Under the pieces are notes generated by a model. The model was not told the origin of the DNA and did not search any database. It was given only the letters and a program-made list of their open reading frames with translations. From an uncultured Lachnospiraceae bacterium (GTDB lineage: Bacteria; Bacillota; Clostridia; Lachnospirales; Lachnospiraceae), in assembly GCA_934408585.1 (NCBI GenBank), contig CAKRVA010000005.1, positions 62,001 through 126,000 of the forward strand: a stretch of DNA of 64,000 nt, given 5' to 3'. Shown here one piece after another: positions 26,764 through 35,149 of the stretch. The translations under genes were made by a program, and so were the position numbers. The first letter of the stretch is position 1. Every line of letters begins with the position of its first letter.

Positions 26764-27793
26764 TGAACAGAATAATATAAACACCTTAAAAATGCGTGAG
26801 GTTGTTGCCACACTTCCTGCCTTTTGCAAGCAGTTTTTCCGAGGTATCCAGGACTATACCTCCTCCCGGACACGTCTTGCTTACGCATATGATATCCGGG
26901 TTTTCTTTGAATATCTGCATGAAAATAACAGTGTTTGTCATCAAATGGAAATAACGGAGTTCCCATTATCTGTTTTAGATAAAATCACACGGGAAGACAT
27001 TGAAGAATACATGGATTACATCTCGTATTATAAAAAAGAAGAACGTGAAATTACAAATGATGAACGTGGCAAAAAAAGGAAACTTTCTGCACTGAAAAGC
27101 TTCTACAACTACTATTTCACTTCGGAATTAATTCAGACAAATCCTGCAGCATTAGTTCCGCTTCCAAAGATTCACGAAAAAGAAATTATACGTCTTGATG
27201 CAGATGAAGTTGCCATTCTGCTGGATCAGGTGGAAGATGGTGATAAACTGACGAAAAATGAGTTGCGTTATCATCAGAAAACAAAACTTCGTGATGTTGC
27301 CATGCTTACTCTTCTGCTTGGAACCGGTATTCGTGTATCGGAATGTGTCGGACTTGATATTCATGATGTTGATTTTAAAAATAACGGAATTAAGATTCGC
27401 CGAAAAGGTGGATATGAAACGGTTGTGTACTTTGGAGATGAAGTTGCTGAGGCTCTTCATGATTATATGGAAAAACGAATTCATATGATTCCATTGGAAG
27501 GACACGAAAACGCATTATTTCTTTCTATCCAGAATCGTCGAATTACTGTGCGTGCAGTAGAAAATCTGGTTAAGAAATATGCTTCCAAAGTTACAAATCT
27601 GAAAAAAATCACTCCGCATAAGCTGCGGAGCACTTATGGTACTGCATTATATCAGGAAACCGGGGATATTTACCTGGTGGCAGATGTTCTTGGACATAAA
27701 GATGTTAATACAACGCGAAAACATTATGCGGCTCAGGAAGATTCCAGAAGACGTATGGCTGCAAAAGCAGTTCATCTGCGGGAAAATCAGTAA
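26738..27793 (+). CDS. Tyrosine recombinase (Xer-like)
   Basis: About 351 residues: an N-terminal SAM-like DNA-binding core domain and a C-terminal catalytic domain with the expected residues: arginine in GTGIRVSECVGLD, HKLR in TPHKLRSTYG, histidine in LGHKDVNTTRKHY and the tyrosine nucleophile at its end. Overall layout is that of XerC/XerD or an integron-type recombinase. No phage gene, att repeat or cargo is visible, so a housekeeping or chromosome-resolution role is more likely than an integrase. ATG at 26738 follows GGAG; an ATG at 26723 would add five residues. It overlaps the end of the ttcA-like gene by 26 bases. Confidence 0.9.
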   Translation: MEKNKNYHDEQNNINTLKMREVVATLPAFCKQFFRGIQDYTSSRTRLAYAYDIRVFFEYLHENNSVCHQMEITEFPLSVLDKITREDIEEYMDYISYYKKEEREITNDERGKKRKLSALKSFYNYYFTSELIQTNPAALVPLPKIHEKEIIRLDADEVAILLDQVEDGDKLTKNELRYHQKTKLRDVAMLTLLLGTGIRVSECVGLDIHDVDFKNNGIKIRRKGGYETVVYFGDEVAEALHDYMEKRIHMIPLEGHENALFLSIQNRRITVRAVENLVKKYASKVTNLKKITPHKLRSTYGTALYQETGDIYLVADVLGHKDVNTTRKHYAAQEDSRRRMAAKAVHLRENQ

Positions 27794-27828
27794 TAAATGC
27801 TATATTGTCCTTCATACGTACATAACTA

Positions 27829-28200
27829 CTATTCTACAAAATCAGAACTGTAATAAGGTAATAAAAGGTGTTGTCCTGCTGTAATCTGTTCATCCATAAT
27901 TGCATTCATACGGCAGACTTCATCAATATAGCTCTGTTTACTGGTATATTTCTCAGGAACTGCATACTCTTCTGCATAGTCCCAAAGAGTATCTCCACGC
28001 TCTACCACAATACTTGTATAATATTTATATAAGATTGTTTCTTCTTTGCCCTGTGCTTTCGTCTTTACAGAAAAGAAAATCATCGAACAAATCAATACCA
28101 ATGCAACAGTAAATACTGCAAAAAATAAATTCCTCTGAAGCTCTCTCATTCTACGGATTCGATTATTACGGATTCTTCTTTCGCTGACAACTGCATTCAT
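27829..28200 (-). CDS. LysM-domain membrane protein beside lexA (YneA-like)
   Basis: 123 residues: a basic arginine-rich start, one membrane segment at about 26-45 (FFAVFTVALVLICSMIFF), and an extracellular LysM domain from about residue 63 (SIVVERGDTLWDYAEEY to HLLLPY). Size, topology and divergent placement next to lexA match YneA, the SOS-induced division inhibitor of Bacillus, although sequence identity was not tested. Its promoter carries a LexA box between the -35 and -10, so DNA damage should induce it. Function as a division inhibitor is inference. Confidence 0.8.
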   Translation of the reverse strand: MNAVVSERRIRNNRIRRMRELQRNLFFAVFTVALVLICSMIFFSVKTKAQGKEETILYKYYTSIVVERGDTLWDYAEEYAVPEKYTSKQSYIDEVCRMNAIMDEQITAGQHLLLPYYSSDFVE

Positions 28201-28248
28201 TTTCTTTTCCTCTCTCGTAAATCACTTAATACAACAATCTCTTATCCA

Positions 28249-28260
28249 GAACGTTTGTTG
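28249..28260. promoter_or_regulatory. Candidate LexA box
   Basis: GAACGTTTGTTG, one mismatch from GAAC-N4-GTTC. It lies just downstream of the LysM gene promoter and two bases from the perfect box. Confidence 0.5.
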
Positions 28261-28261
28261 T

Positions 28262-28273
28262 GAACATTTGTTC
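28262..28273. promoter_or_regulatory. LexA box (perfect half-sites)
   Basis: GAACATTTGTTC matches GAAC-N4-GTTC exactly. It lies around +5 to +17 of the LysM gene transcript. Confidence 0.8.
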
Positions 28274-28284
28274 TTTATGTTCTG

Positions 28285-28313
28285 ATTATACCGAACAGAT
28301 ATTCGAAAGTCAA
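28285..28313 (-). promoter_or_regulatory. SOS-type promoter of the LysM gene
   Basis: On the reverse strand TTGACT (28313-28308), a 17-base spacer and TATAAT (28290-28285). A LexA box fills the spacer, a layout expected to block RNA polymerase. Confidence 0.75.
28292..28305. promoter_or_regulatory. LexA box in the LysM promoter spacer
   Basis: CGAACAGATATTCG, one base from the Gram-positive consensus of two inverted CGAAC arms. It lies entirely between the -35 and -10 of the LysM gene promoter. Confidence 0.7.
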
Positions 28314-28332
28314 TACTTTTTCCGAAAATAAT

Positions 28333-28346
28333 CGAACATTTTTTCG
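28333..28346. promoter_or_regulatory. LexA box upstream of the lexA promoter
   Basis: CGAACATTTTTTCG, one mismatch in the right half-site. It ends ten bases before the lexA -35, so it could serve autoregulation. Confidence 0.5.
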
Positions 28347-28356
28347 GAATATATGT

Positions 28357-28385
28357 TTGCTTTTTCCAATACCATATGATATACT
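28357..28385 (+). promoter_or_regulatory. Sigma-A promoter of lexA
   Basis: TTGCTT (28357-28362), a 17-base spacer and TATACT (28380-28385). Transcription from here would give a leader of about 160 bases before the lexA start at 28551. Confidence 0.55.
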
Positions 28386-28537
28386 TTTTTTAGCAAGAGG
28401 TATGCTGAACACGTTTTTTATCTCTGAGGCTCATGGAAGTGCCTGGCATATGGGACTTGAGAAGAAAGACTGCCTGCATATTCCCCAAAAAAGTATTTGA
28501 GTTTTGCAAACACCTATGTACTTTTTAAAAACTATAT
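28386..28537 (+). other. Long untranslated lexA leader
   Basis: About 150 bases between the promoter and the ribosome site with no credible gene. It contains a near-direct repeat, TGCCTGGCATAT (28440-28451) and TGCCTGCATAT (28471-28481), and several short complementary segments. An open extension of lexA back to a TTG at 28497 exists but has no ribosome site. Whether this is a structured regulatory RNA or a separate small RNA cannot be told by eye. Confidence 0.3.
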
Positions 28538-28550
28538 GAGGAGGTATTCC

Positions 28551-29165
28551 ATGGGATACGGTAAAATCAGTTCGAAGCAACAGGAAATATTAGATTATAT
28601 TAAAGAAGAAATCTTAAAACGCGGATATCCGCCTGCAGTACGTGAAATTTGCGAAGCCGTAAATCTCCGTTCTACTTCCTCTGTTCATTCTCATTTGGAA
28701 ACATTAGAGAAAAATGGATACATAAGACGTGACCCCACAAAACCACGTGCCATTGAAATCTGTGATGATAATTTTCAGATGGTACGTACCGAAATGGTCA
28801 GTCTTCCGGTTGTTGGCCAGGTAGCCGCAGGAACTCCTATTCTTGCCGAACAGAATATCGAAAGTTATTTCCCGATTCCTGCTGAAATGGTTCCTCACGG
28901 AGAATCCTTTGTACTTAACGTAAAAGGCGACTCCATGATTAACGTTGGAATTTTCAGTGGTGACCAGATTTTTGTAAACTGCTGCAACACCGCTCACAAT
29001 GGGGACACCGTTGTTGCTTTAATTGATGATTCTGCTACAGTTAAGACTTTTTATAAAGAAGACGGTCACATTCGCTTACAGCCTGAGAATGATGATATGG
29101 ACCCCATTATTGTTAATGACTGCCAGATACTTGGAAAAGTGTTTGGAGTATTTCGAAGAATGTAA
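28551..29165 (+). CDS. lexA: SOS response repressor LexA
   Basis: Represses DNA-damage genes and cleaves itself when stimulated by RecA. 204 residues: an N-terminal winged helix (ISSKQQEILDYI, recognition helix about 38-50) and a C-terminal peptidase S24 domain. The cleavage site is A93-G94 in VAAGTP and the catalytic dyad is S128 (GDSM) and K165. The start is ATG at 28551, placed by GAGGAGG six bases upstream; the in-frame extension to 28497 was set aside. LexA boxes lie in its own upstream region. Confidence 0.97.
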   Translation: MGYGKISSKQQEILDYIKEEILKRGYPPAVREICEAVNLRSTSSVHSHLETLEKNGYIRRDPTKPRAIEICDDNFQMVRTEMVSLPVVGQVAAGTPILAEQNIESYFPIPAEMVPHGESFVLNVKGDSMINVGIFSGDQIFVNCCNTAHNGDTVVALIDDSATVKTFYKEDGHIRLQPENDDMDPIIVNDCQILGKVFGVFRRM

Positions 29166-29195
29166 TTTTCAATGTAAATATAAGTCTGAAACAAA

Positions 29196-29240
29196 AAGAA
29201 ACACCGGATGATGCAGCAATCTGCTTATCCAGTGTTTCTT
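29196..29240. terminator. Terminator hairpin between converging genes
   Basis: AAGAAACACCGGAT pairs with ATCCAGTGTTTCTT (one mismatch), and the loop has an inner GCAG/CTGC stem. It lies between lexA and the reverse-strand kinase-like gene. The T tract is imperfect. Confidence 0.6.
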
Positions 29241-29267
29241 CTATTATTATAGACAATCCATATCTTT

Positions 29268-29894
29268 TTAGTTAAAACGTACATTTATGTAGGAAATAAT
29301 TTCCTCTACACAACGATCAAATCCAAGCTTGGAGCTGTCCAGACATAAATCATAATTTCTTGCATCTGTCCAGTCCATTCCCGTATAGTACTTATGATAA
29401 TCTGCTCTATGCTTATCAATCTTCTGAACAAGACGTTCCAGTTCTTTTGAACCCATACTGTGCTTCTTTGCAGCCTGTTCCAGGCAATATTCATGAGGCG
29501 CATGGATAAATACACTCAATACATTATCATAATCTCTTAATACGTATTCTGCGCAACGACCAACAATAATACAAGGCTCATCCTGCTCTGCAAGCTTCTT
29601 AATGATTTTTGCCTGATAATTGAAAAGATTTTCTGTCGAGGTAAAATCATCGCTTTCCGGTGGGATTAATTCTCCCTTATAAACGCTATGAGCAATTTTA
29701 AAAAGCTTTGTAGCCTTAATGTTCTCATCTGCATTTCGGAACAAGTCTTCATTGATTCCACTGTCTTCTGATGCCAGCTTCAATAATTCCTTATCATAAT
29801 AATGAATTCCAAGCTTTTCTGACAGCATCTGAGCAATGGTACGGCCACCACTTCCATATTGCCTTGCAATCGTAATTACAATGTTTTTATCCAT
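29268..29894 (-). CDS. Cytidylate kinase-like family protein (copy 2)
   Basis: 208 residues, a paralogue of the gene at 22685-23308. N-terminal ITIARQYGSGGRTI phosphate loop, CIIVGRCAEYVLRDYDNVLS signature and the YHKYYTGMDWTDARNYDLCLDSS segment line up with copy 1 along the whole length. The substrate is unknown. ATG at 29894 follows GGAGGGTTC. It lies 36 bases upstream of livF's stop but is probably a separate downstream gene of the liv operon. Confidence 0.85.
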   Translation of the reverse strand: MDKNIVITIARQYGSGGRTIAQMLSEKLGIHYYDKELLKLASEDSGINEDLFRNADENIKATKLFKIAHSVYKGELIPPESDDFTSTENLFNYQAKIIKKLAEQDEPCIIVGRCAEYVLRDYDNVLSVFIHAPHEYCLEQAAKKHSMGSKELERLVQKIDKHRADYHKYYTGMDWTDARNYDLCLDSSKLGFDRCVEEIISYINVRFN

Positions 29895-29930
29895 CTTCTG
29901 AACCCTCCTAGTGTTTGCTATATTCTATTT

Positions 29931-30641
29931 TTATTCACCCAAATATGCCTTTTTAATAGAATCATTATTTAACAGGTCTGTTGCATTACCTTCCAGAACA
30001 ATTTTACCTGTTTCCAATACATATGCTCTGTCTGCAATCGACAATGCCTTCTTTGCATTCTGTTCTACCAGTAAAACCGTTGTTCCACTTGCACTGACAC
30101 TTTTAATAATATCAAATATTTCATTTACAAAAATCGGAGATAATCCCATAGACGGTTCATCCATCAAAATAATTTTAGGATGTGACATTAACGCACGTCC
30201 CATGGCAAGCATCTGCTGCTCACCACCACTTAATGTTCCGGCCATCTGGTTCTGACGTTCCTCCAGACGTGGAAAACGTTTATAAATGGATTGAAGGGTT
30301 TCTTCAATTTCATTCTTATCTTTCCGGGTATAAGCACCCATTTTAAGGTTCTGTAATACCGAAAGATTTGCAAATACTCTTCTACCTTCCGGTACATGAG
30401 CCATTCCCATGGAAACAATTTTATGAGCGGGTACTTTTGTAATATCTTTTCCCTCAAAAACAACGTTACCCTTGCGTGCCTCCAGCAATCCGGTAATCGT
30501 ATGCAAAATCGTCGTCTTTCCTGCACCATTTGCACCAATCAATGCGATAACCTCGCCCTCGTTTACCTCAAAGGATATCCCCTTGATTGCCTGTATTACA
30601 CCATAATATACTTCCAAATCATTAATTTCCAACATTGCCAT
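29931..30641 (-). CDS. livF: Branched-chain amino acid ABC transporter ATP-binding protein LivF
   Basis: ABC ATPase with Walker A GANGAGKTT, signature LSGGEQQMLAMGRAL and Walker B IILMDEPSMGL; the C-terminal ends are typical of LivF. In-frame starts exist at 30647 (TTG) and 30641 (ATG); AGGAGG nine bases upstream of the ATG supports 30641 (236 residues). Last gene of the livJ-HMGF cluster; 17 bases after livG. Confidence 0.93.
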   Translation of the reverse strand: MAMLEINDLEVYYGVIQAIKGISFEVNEGEVIALIGANGAGKTTILHTITGLLEARKGNVVFEGKDITKVPAHKIVSMGMAHVPEGRRVFANLSVLQNLKMGAYTRKDKNEIEETLQSIYKRFPRLEERQNQMAGTLSGGEQQMLAMGRALMSHPKIILMDEPSMGLSPIFVNEIFDIIKSVSASGTTVLLVEQNAKKALSIADRAYVLETGKIVLEGNATDLLNNDSIKKAYLGE

Positions 30642-30658
30642 CGCCAATATCCTCCTGT

Positions 30659-31420
30659 TTATTCCCCAAGATATGCAGTAATAACTTCTGGATTATTCAG
30701 AACTGCACTTGTTTCACCCTGCGCAAGAACACGTCCAAAATTCAATACGGTCAGTTCTTCGCATATTCCAGATACCAGCTTCATATCATGCTCAATTAAC
30801 AAAATTGTCATATCAAAATTATCACGCACAAAACGAATGGTTTCCATCAATTCCTTTGTTTCATTCGGATTCATACCGGCCGCCGGCTCATCCAGAAGCA
30901 AAAGCTTCGGTTCTGTTGCCAATGCTCTTGCAATTTCAAGCTTACGCTGTTTTCCATAAGGAAGATTTGCTGCAAGATAATCGGCTTCGCCATCTAAATC
31001 AAACACCTTCAGCAGCTCCATAGCACGCTCATTCATTTCCTTTTCTACCTTAAAATATCTGGGTAATCGAAGAATTCCCTCAATGGTAGAATACTTATGA
31101 TGATTGTGAAGTCCAACCTTAACATTATCTTTTACCGACAAGTCCTTAAACAGACGGATATTCTGAAATGTTCTGGCAATTCCTGCTTTATTGATATCAA
31201 TCGTCTTTAACCCGGTAATATCAACACCATCTAGTGTAATAATTCCTTCATTCGGTTTATATACACCGGTCAGAAGATTGAATACGGTTGTTTTACCGGC
31301 ACCATTTGGTCCAATCAGGCCATATAACTCTCCCTTTTTAATGGAAATATTAAAATCATCTACTGCATGAAGACCACCAAAGGAAATACTTAAATTCTTT
31401 ACGTCTAATAATGCGGACAT
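30659..31420 (-). CDS. livG: Branched-chain amino acid ABC transporter ATP-binding protein LivG
   Basis: 253-residue ABC ATPase: Walker A GPNGAGKTT, Q-loop RTFQNIRLF, the LivG-type signature LPYGKQRKLEIARAL and Walker B LLLLDEPAAGMNPNE. The BCA-type C-terminal extension is present (ELTVLNFGRVLAQGE). The start follows AAAGGAGG by seven bases and abuts livM (one base apart). Confidence 0.95.
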   Translation of the reverse strand: MSALLDVKNLSISFGGLHAVDDFNISIKKGELYGLIGPNGAGKTTVFNLLTGVYKPNEGIITLDGVDITGLKTIDINKAGIARTFQNIRLFKDLSVKDNVKVGLHNHHKYSTIEGILRLPRYFKVEKEMNERAMELLKVFDLDGEADYLAANLPYGKQRKLEIARALATEPKLLLLDEPAAGMNPNETKELMETIRFVRDNFDMTILLIEHDMKLVSGICEELTVLNFGRVLAQGETSAVLNNPEVITAYLGE

Positions 31421-31421
31421 G

Positions 31422-32483
31422 TTATTTTACCTCCTTTGTTTTCTTCTGAAATAAATTTTTAGGAGCATACTTTTTGCGGAAGTTTACAAGCTTCGGACTC
31501 CAGTTAAACAACATCATTAAGATTAATACAATTGCATAAATTAACATACGATAATCGTTTAATCCACGAAGCAGCTCCGGCAACAGTGTCAAAATCACTG
31601 CAGCAATAATGGAGCCTCTGATATTACCTATTCCGCCTAATACAACAAATACAAGAATCGTAATCGACATATTATAGCCAAAGTTCTTTGGTGTAGCCAT
31701 CAGACTGCTTAAGTTGTGTGCATATAACACACCACCAATACCGGCAAGTGCTGCGGAAATAGAAAATGCCATCAGCTTATATTTTGTAATATTAATTCCA
31801 ACAGATTCTGCTGCAATTAAGTTATCACGAATTGACATGATTGCACGTCCATCTCTCGACTGAATCAGATTCAGAACAATGAAAAGCGTAATCAGAATCA
31901 AAACAAATCCTATGATAAAATTGGAATCCTTCGGTGTACCGGTAATTCCCTGCGCACCATTAATAATAATCTGTCCATCTGGTTCCATATTGAGAGAAAC
32001 CGCATCTTTCATTGAAAAATGAAATCCCTTAGAATCTTTTCCAATATAAATAACATTAATAATATTCTTTATGATTTCACCAAATGCAAGTGTAACAATT
32101 GCAAGGTAGTCGCCATTTAAACGTAATACCGGCATACCAATCAAAAATCCAATAAGACCGGTAACAATTGCCCCAACTAAAATTGCAAGTATAAACCGAA
32201 CCGGACCAACCGTAATAACGTTTTCCATACATTTTGAGAAAAATGCTCCGGAAAATGCTCCCACGCACATAAAGCCTGCATGACCAAGGCTCAATTCACC
32301 AAGAATACCAACGGTAAGATTTAAGGATACTGCCATGATTACATATACACAAAGCGGTACAAGAAGTCCCTTCATCAAACTGGAAATATTTCCGGTTGAT
32401 ATCATAATTTGAACAATTACGAATGCAACAATTACAATTCCATAGGTAATCAGATTATCCCGAAGATTTTTTGTCATTTTCAT
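31422..32483 (-). CDS. livM: Branched-chain amino acid ABC permease LivM
   Basis: 353-residue permease with about ten membrane segments. The LivM signature GELSLGHAGFMCVGAF and the EAA-like segment AESVGINITKYKLMAFSISAALAGIGG are clear. It forms the membrane channel with LivH. Starts after AAGGAGGG; ATG at 32483 chosen, with another ATG two codons on. Confidence 0.95.
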   Translation of the reverse strand: MKMTKNLRDNLITYGIVIVAFVIVQIMISTGNISSLMKGLLVPLCVYVIMAVSLNLTVGILGELSLGHAGFMCVGAFSGAFFSKCMENVITVGPVRFILAILVGAIVTGLIGFLIGMPVLRLNGDYLAIVTLAFGEIIKNIINVIYIGKDSKGFHFSMKDAVSLNMEPDGQIIINGAQGITGTPKDSNFIIGFVLILITLFIVLNLIQSRDGRAIMSIRDNLIAAESVGINITKYKLMAFSISAALAGIGGVLYAHNLSSLMATPKNFGYNMSITILVFVVLGGIGNIRGSIIAAVILTLLPELLRGLNDYRMLIYAIVLILMMLFNWSPKLVNFRKKYAPKNLFQKKTKEVK

Positions 32484-32498
32484 TATCCTATGCCCTCC

Positions 32499-33383
32499 TT
32501 AAACCTTTTCCTGAATCTTCTTGCCAAGAATACCGGTTGGTTTCACAAGAAGAACAATAATCAGGACTAAAAATACAATTGCATCGGAAAGCTGGGATGA
32601 AATATAAGCTTTACTTAATATTTCAATAATTCCAAGAATAATACCACCAATGAACGCTCCCGGAATTGATCCGATTCCTCCAAATACTGCGGCAACGAAT
32701 GCCTTAATACCTGGCATAGAACCTGTATATGGTGTCAGTGCCGGATAAGAGGAACACAAAAGCACACCGGCGATTGCTGCAAGTGCAGAACCAATCGCAA
32801 ATGTTAATGATATTGTCGCATTTACATTGATTCCCATAAGCTGAGCTGCTCCCTTATCTTCTGAAACCGCCAGCATTGCCTGTCCTGCCTTTGTTTTATT
32901 AACAAACAGAGTAAGACAGACCATGATAATAATACAGGAGATAATGGTAACAATGGTTTCTCCGGTAATTGTAATCTTTCCTCCTGCTAATGAAAGCGAC
33001 GGAATATTTACTACTGAAGTAAATGCCTTTGTATTTGCTCCAAAAATCAGCAATGCTACATTTTGAAGAAAATAACTTACGCCAATCGCTGTAATCAACA
33101 CAACAAGGGAAGAAGATGCCTGACGCAACGGACGATATGCAATAGCTTCAATCGCAATACCAAGTACCGTACAGAAAATAATGGCAAGCAGAATTCCTAC
33201 CATTGGAGGAAGTCCAGCCATACTTACTGCTGCGAAAACCGTAAATGCACCAATCATAATGACATCACCATGCGCGAAGTTCAGCATTTTCGCAATACCA
33301 TAAACCATGGTATAACCTAATGCAATGATTGCATATACGCTTCCCAAACTAATTCCGTTAATCAAATAAGAAATAAAACTCAT
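32499..33383 (-). CDS. livH: Branched-chain amino acid ABC permease LivH
   Basis: 294-residue permease with about eight membrane segments and the LivH motifs YAIIALGYTMVYGIAKMLNFAHGD and GSMPGIKAFVAAVFGGIGS. An open frame runs 19 codons upstream of ATG 33383, but the family N-terminus begins at MSFISYLING and a long extension would be unusual. The nearest ribosome-like site AAAGGA is 12 bases away, so translation may be modest. The livJ terminator lies between this gene and livJ. Confidence 0.92.
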   Translation of the reverse strand: MSFISYLINGISLGSVYAIIALGYTMVYGIAKMLNFAHGDVIMIGAFTVFAAVSMAGLPPMVGILLAIIFCTVLGIAIEAIAYRPLRQASSSLVVLITAIGVSYFLQNVALLIFGANTKAFTSVVNIPSLSLAGGKITITGETIVTIISCIIIMVCLTLFVNKTKAGQAMLAVSEDKGAAQLMGINVNATISLTFAIGSALAAIAGVLLCSSYPALTPYTGSMPGIKAFVAAVFGGIGSIPGAFIGGIILGIIEILSKAYISSQLSDAIVFLVLIIVLLVKPTGILGKKIQEKV

Positions 33384-33497
33384 GACAAAACCATGTCCTT
33401 TCTCAACCTGTAAGTATACAAGTATAATCTGTAAAAACATCCAAAATATTATATCAAATTATGCTACTACATTGCAAGTCTATATTTCCCATAAAGC

Positions 33498-33530
33498 AAA
33501 AAGAGAGATGTCATCTGACATCCCTCTTTG
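33498..33530 (-). terminator. Intra-operon terminator between livJ and livH
   Basis: Reverse-strand hairpin pairing CAAAGAGGGATGTCA with its near complement TGACATCTCTCTTTTT; one internal mismatch, then five Ts. It should let most transcripts end after the binding protein gene, giving more binding protein than permease. Confidence 0.75.
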
Positions 33531-33551
33531 GATTTCAAAAAATCATATCAA

Positions 33552-34763
33552 TTACTGAATTAAGGAATAAGCACCATTCTTAATTTCCATAGCCTTAGGC
33601 GCCTTATTTACAGTACCATCAGCTGCCCAGCTCATGCCTGCACCTGTAAGACCGTCTACGGTAATTTCTGTCATTGCTGCTTTCATCTTATCACAGATTC
33701 CTGATACGCCATCAGCAGGTGTTACACCACTCTTTTCTGCTGCAGCCTTGATTACATATACTGCATCATAAGCATCTGCTGCAAACTGGTTCGGTGTATC
33801 GCCATAAGCTGCTTCATATGCACTTACAAAGCTCTTGGTTGCTTCATCTTCTGCATCAGCTGCGAAAGGAGTTAAAAGCATTACGCCTTCAGCTAAAGAT
33901 GCATCAAAGTTTTCAACACCAAGGATACCATCTAATCCGTCACATCCGAAGAACTTAGGAGCATATCCCATAGAATCTGCCTGCTTAAGAATCAGAGAAG
34001 CTTCTGTATAGTAAATTGGAAGGAATACAAGGTCTGCATCTGCTTCCTGAGCCTTTGCCAACTGTACAGAGAAATCTGTCTTATTATCTGCAGTAAAGGA
34101 TTCTGTAGATACGATTTCAAAGTTCTGGTTTGCAGCTTCTTCTACGAATTTTGCATAGATACCGGAAGAATATACATCAGAGCTGTCATAAATAATTGCA
34201 ACCTTGGATGCTACATTATTTTCGCCAATGTACTGTGCTGCACCAACACCCTGGTTCGGGTCTGTAAAGCAAACCTGGAATACATTTTCGTTACCGTTGA
34301 TACAATCAACAGAAGAACCTGAAGGTGTAATCTGGAACATATTATCGTTTTTGGATTCCGCAGCAACTGCGATACAACATCCGCTTGTTACAGAACCAAC
34401 CAACATATTCATGCCCCAATCCTTCAAAGAATTGTATGCATTAACAGATTTTTCGTTATCAAGTTCGTCATCCTGGAAATTATATTCAATCTGATATCCG
34501 TTAATACCGCCAGCCTCATTAATTTCTTTAATTGCAAGTTCTGCACCGTTCTTTACTGCAATACCATAAACTGCTGCTCCACCTGTGATAGGTCCGATTC
34601 CACCAATCTTAAAGGTTTCACCATCTGCTGCTGCAGTTTCAGTAGCTGCATCTTCAGTAGCAGCGTTTGTGTCTGTGTTGTCTGCGTTACCGCTTCCTGC
34701 ACAACCTGCAAGAAGTGACATTGTCATTGCAGCAACAAGTGCTAAGCTTAATAATTTTTTCAT
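33552..34763 (-). CDS. livJ: Branched-chain amino acid substrate-binding lipoprotein LivJ
   Basis: 403 residues. A type II lipoprotein signal ending in SLLAGC places the acylated cysteine at about residue 21, followed by a D/T-rich linker and a periplasmic-binding-protein (peripla_BP_6 type) domain with KIGGIGPITGGAAVYGIAVKNGAELAIKEINE. It feeds amino acids to LivHMGF. Start ATG at 34763 after AGGAGG. High expression is expected from its strong promoter. The exact ligand (Leu/Ile/Val or others) is not fixed. Confidence 0.94.
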   Translation of the reverse strand: MKKLLSLALVAAMTMSLLAGCAGSGNADNTDTNAATEDAATETAAADGETFKIGGIGPITGGAAVYGIAVKNGAELAIKEINEAGGINGYQIEYNFQDDELDNEKSVNAYNSLKDWGMNMLVGSVTSGCCIAVAAESKNDNMFQITPSGSSVDCINGNENVFQVCFTDPNQGVGAAQYIGENNVASKVAIIYDSSDVYSSGIYAKFVEEAANQNFEIVSTESFTADNKTDFSVQLAKAQEADADLVFLPIYYTEASLILKQADSMGYAPKFFGCDGLDGILGVENFDASLAEGVMLLTPFAADAEDEATKSFVSAYEAAYGDTPNQFAADAYDAVYVIKAAAEKSGVTPADGVSGICDKMKAAMTEITVDGLTGAGMSWAADGTVNKAPKAMEIKNGAYSLIQ

Positions 34764-34835
34764 AACTATGTCCTCCTTATTTTATTCTCCATATATTTTT
34801 TTATCAAAAAACATGGAAAATTTTTATTATTTGTT

Positions 34836-34864
34836 ATACTATCTCAAATTCCTATTATTGTCAA
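34836..34864 (-). promoter_or_regulatory. Sigma-A promoter of livJ
   Basis: Reverse strand: perfect TTGACA (34864-34859), 17-base spacer, TAGTAT (34841-34836), about 70 bases before the start codon. The transcript leader is ~70 bases with no T-box recognised. Confidence 0.6.
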
Positions 34865-34922
34865 TTATAAATATACAAAAATGGGAAAAAATATACATTG
34901 AATGAAAGGAGGTATTGAAAAC

Positions 34923-35141
34923 ATGAAAAATAAAGCTTTAGATTGTACTGCTTTAACCATAGCAATTATTGGTGCCATAAACTGGGGATTAATTGGATTT
35001 TTTTCGTTTGACCTTGTTGCATTTATCTTCGGTAATATGTCCTGGGTATCCAGAATCATCTATGCACTTGTTGGTCTTAGTGGTCTTTACCTTATTACAT
35101 TCTATATGTATGCCGGCGGAAAGACAAATGGAGAAGCATAA
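34923..35141 (+). CDS. DUF378 family small membrane protein
   Basis: 72 residues with two membrane segments joined by a short loop, matching DUF378 (LTIAIIGAINWGLIGFFSFDLVAFIFG). The function is unknown. A longer frame starts at 34902, but AAAGGAGGT (34905-34913) places the start at ATG 34923. It is a single gene between divergent livJ and convergent rsfS. Confidence 0.85.
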   Translation: MKNKALDCTALTIAIIGAINWGLIGFFSFDLVAFIFGNMSWVSRIIYALVGLSGLYLITFYMYAGGKTNGEA

Positions 35142-35149
35142 CATCCAAA

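Noticed and set aside
26738..27793. Integrase of an integrated element
   Set aside because: No phage, transfer or cargo genes and no flanking direct repeats or tRNA are visible.
28497..28550. N-terminal extension of LexA by 18 residues
   Set aside because: GAGGAGG lies just before ATG 28551 and the extension starts with TTG without a ribosome site; family length fits 204 residues.
30396..30959. Forward open frame of 187 codons opposite livF/livG
   Set aside because: It overlaps two well-supported ABC ATPases, and its composition is that of a shadow frame.
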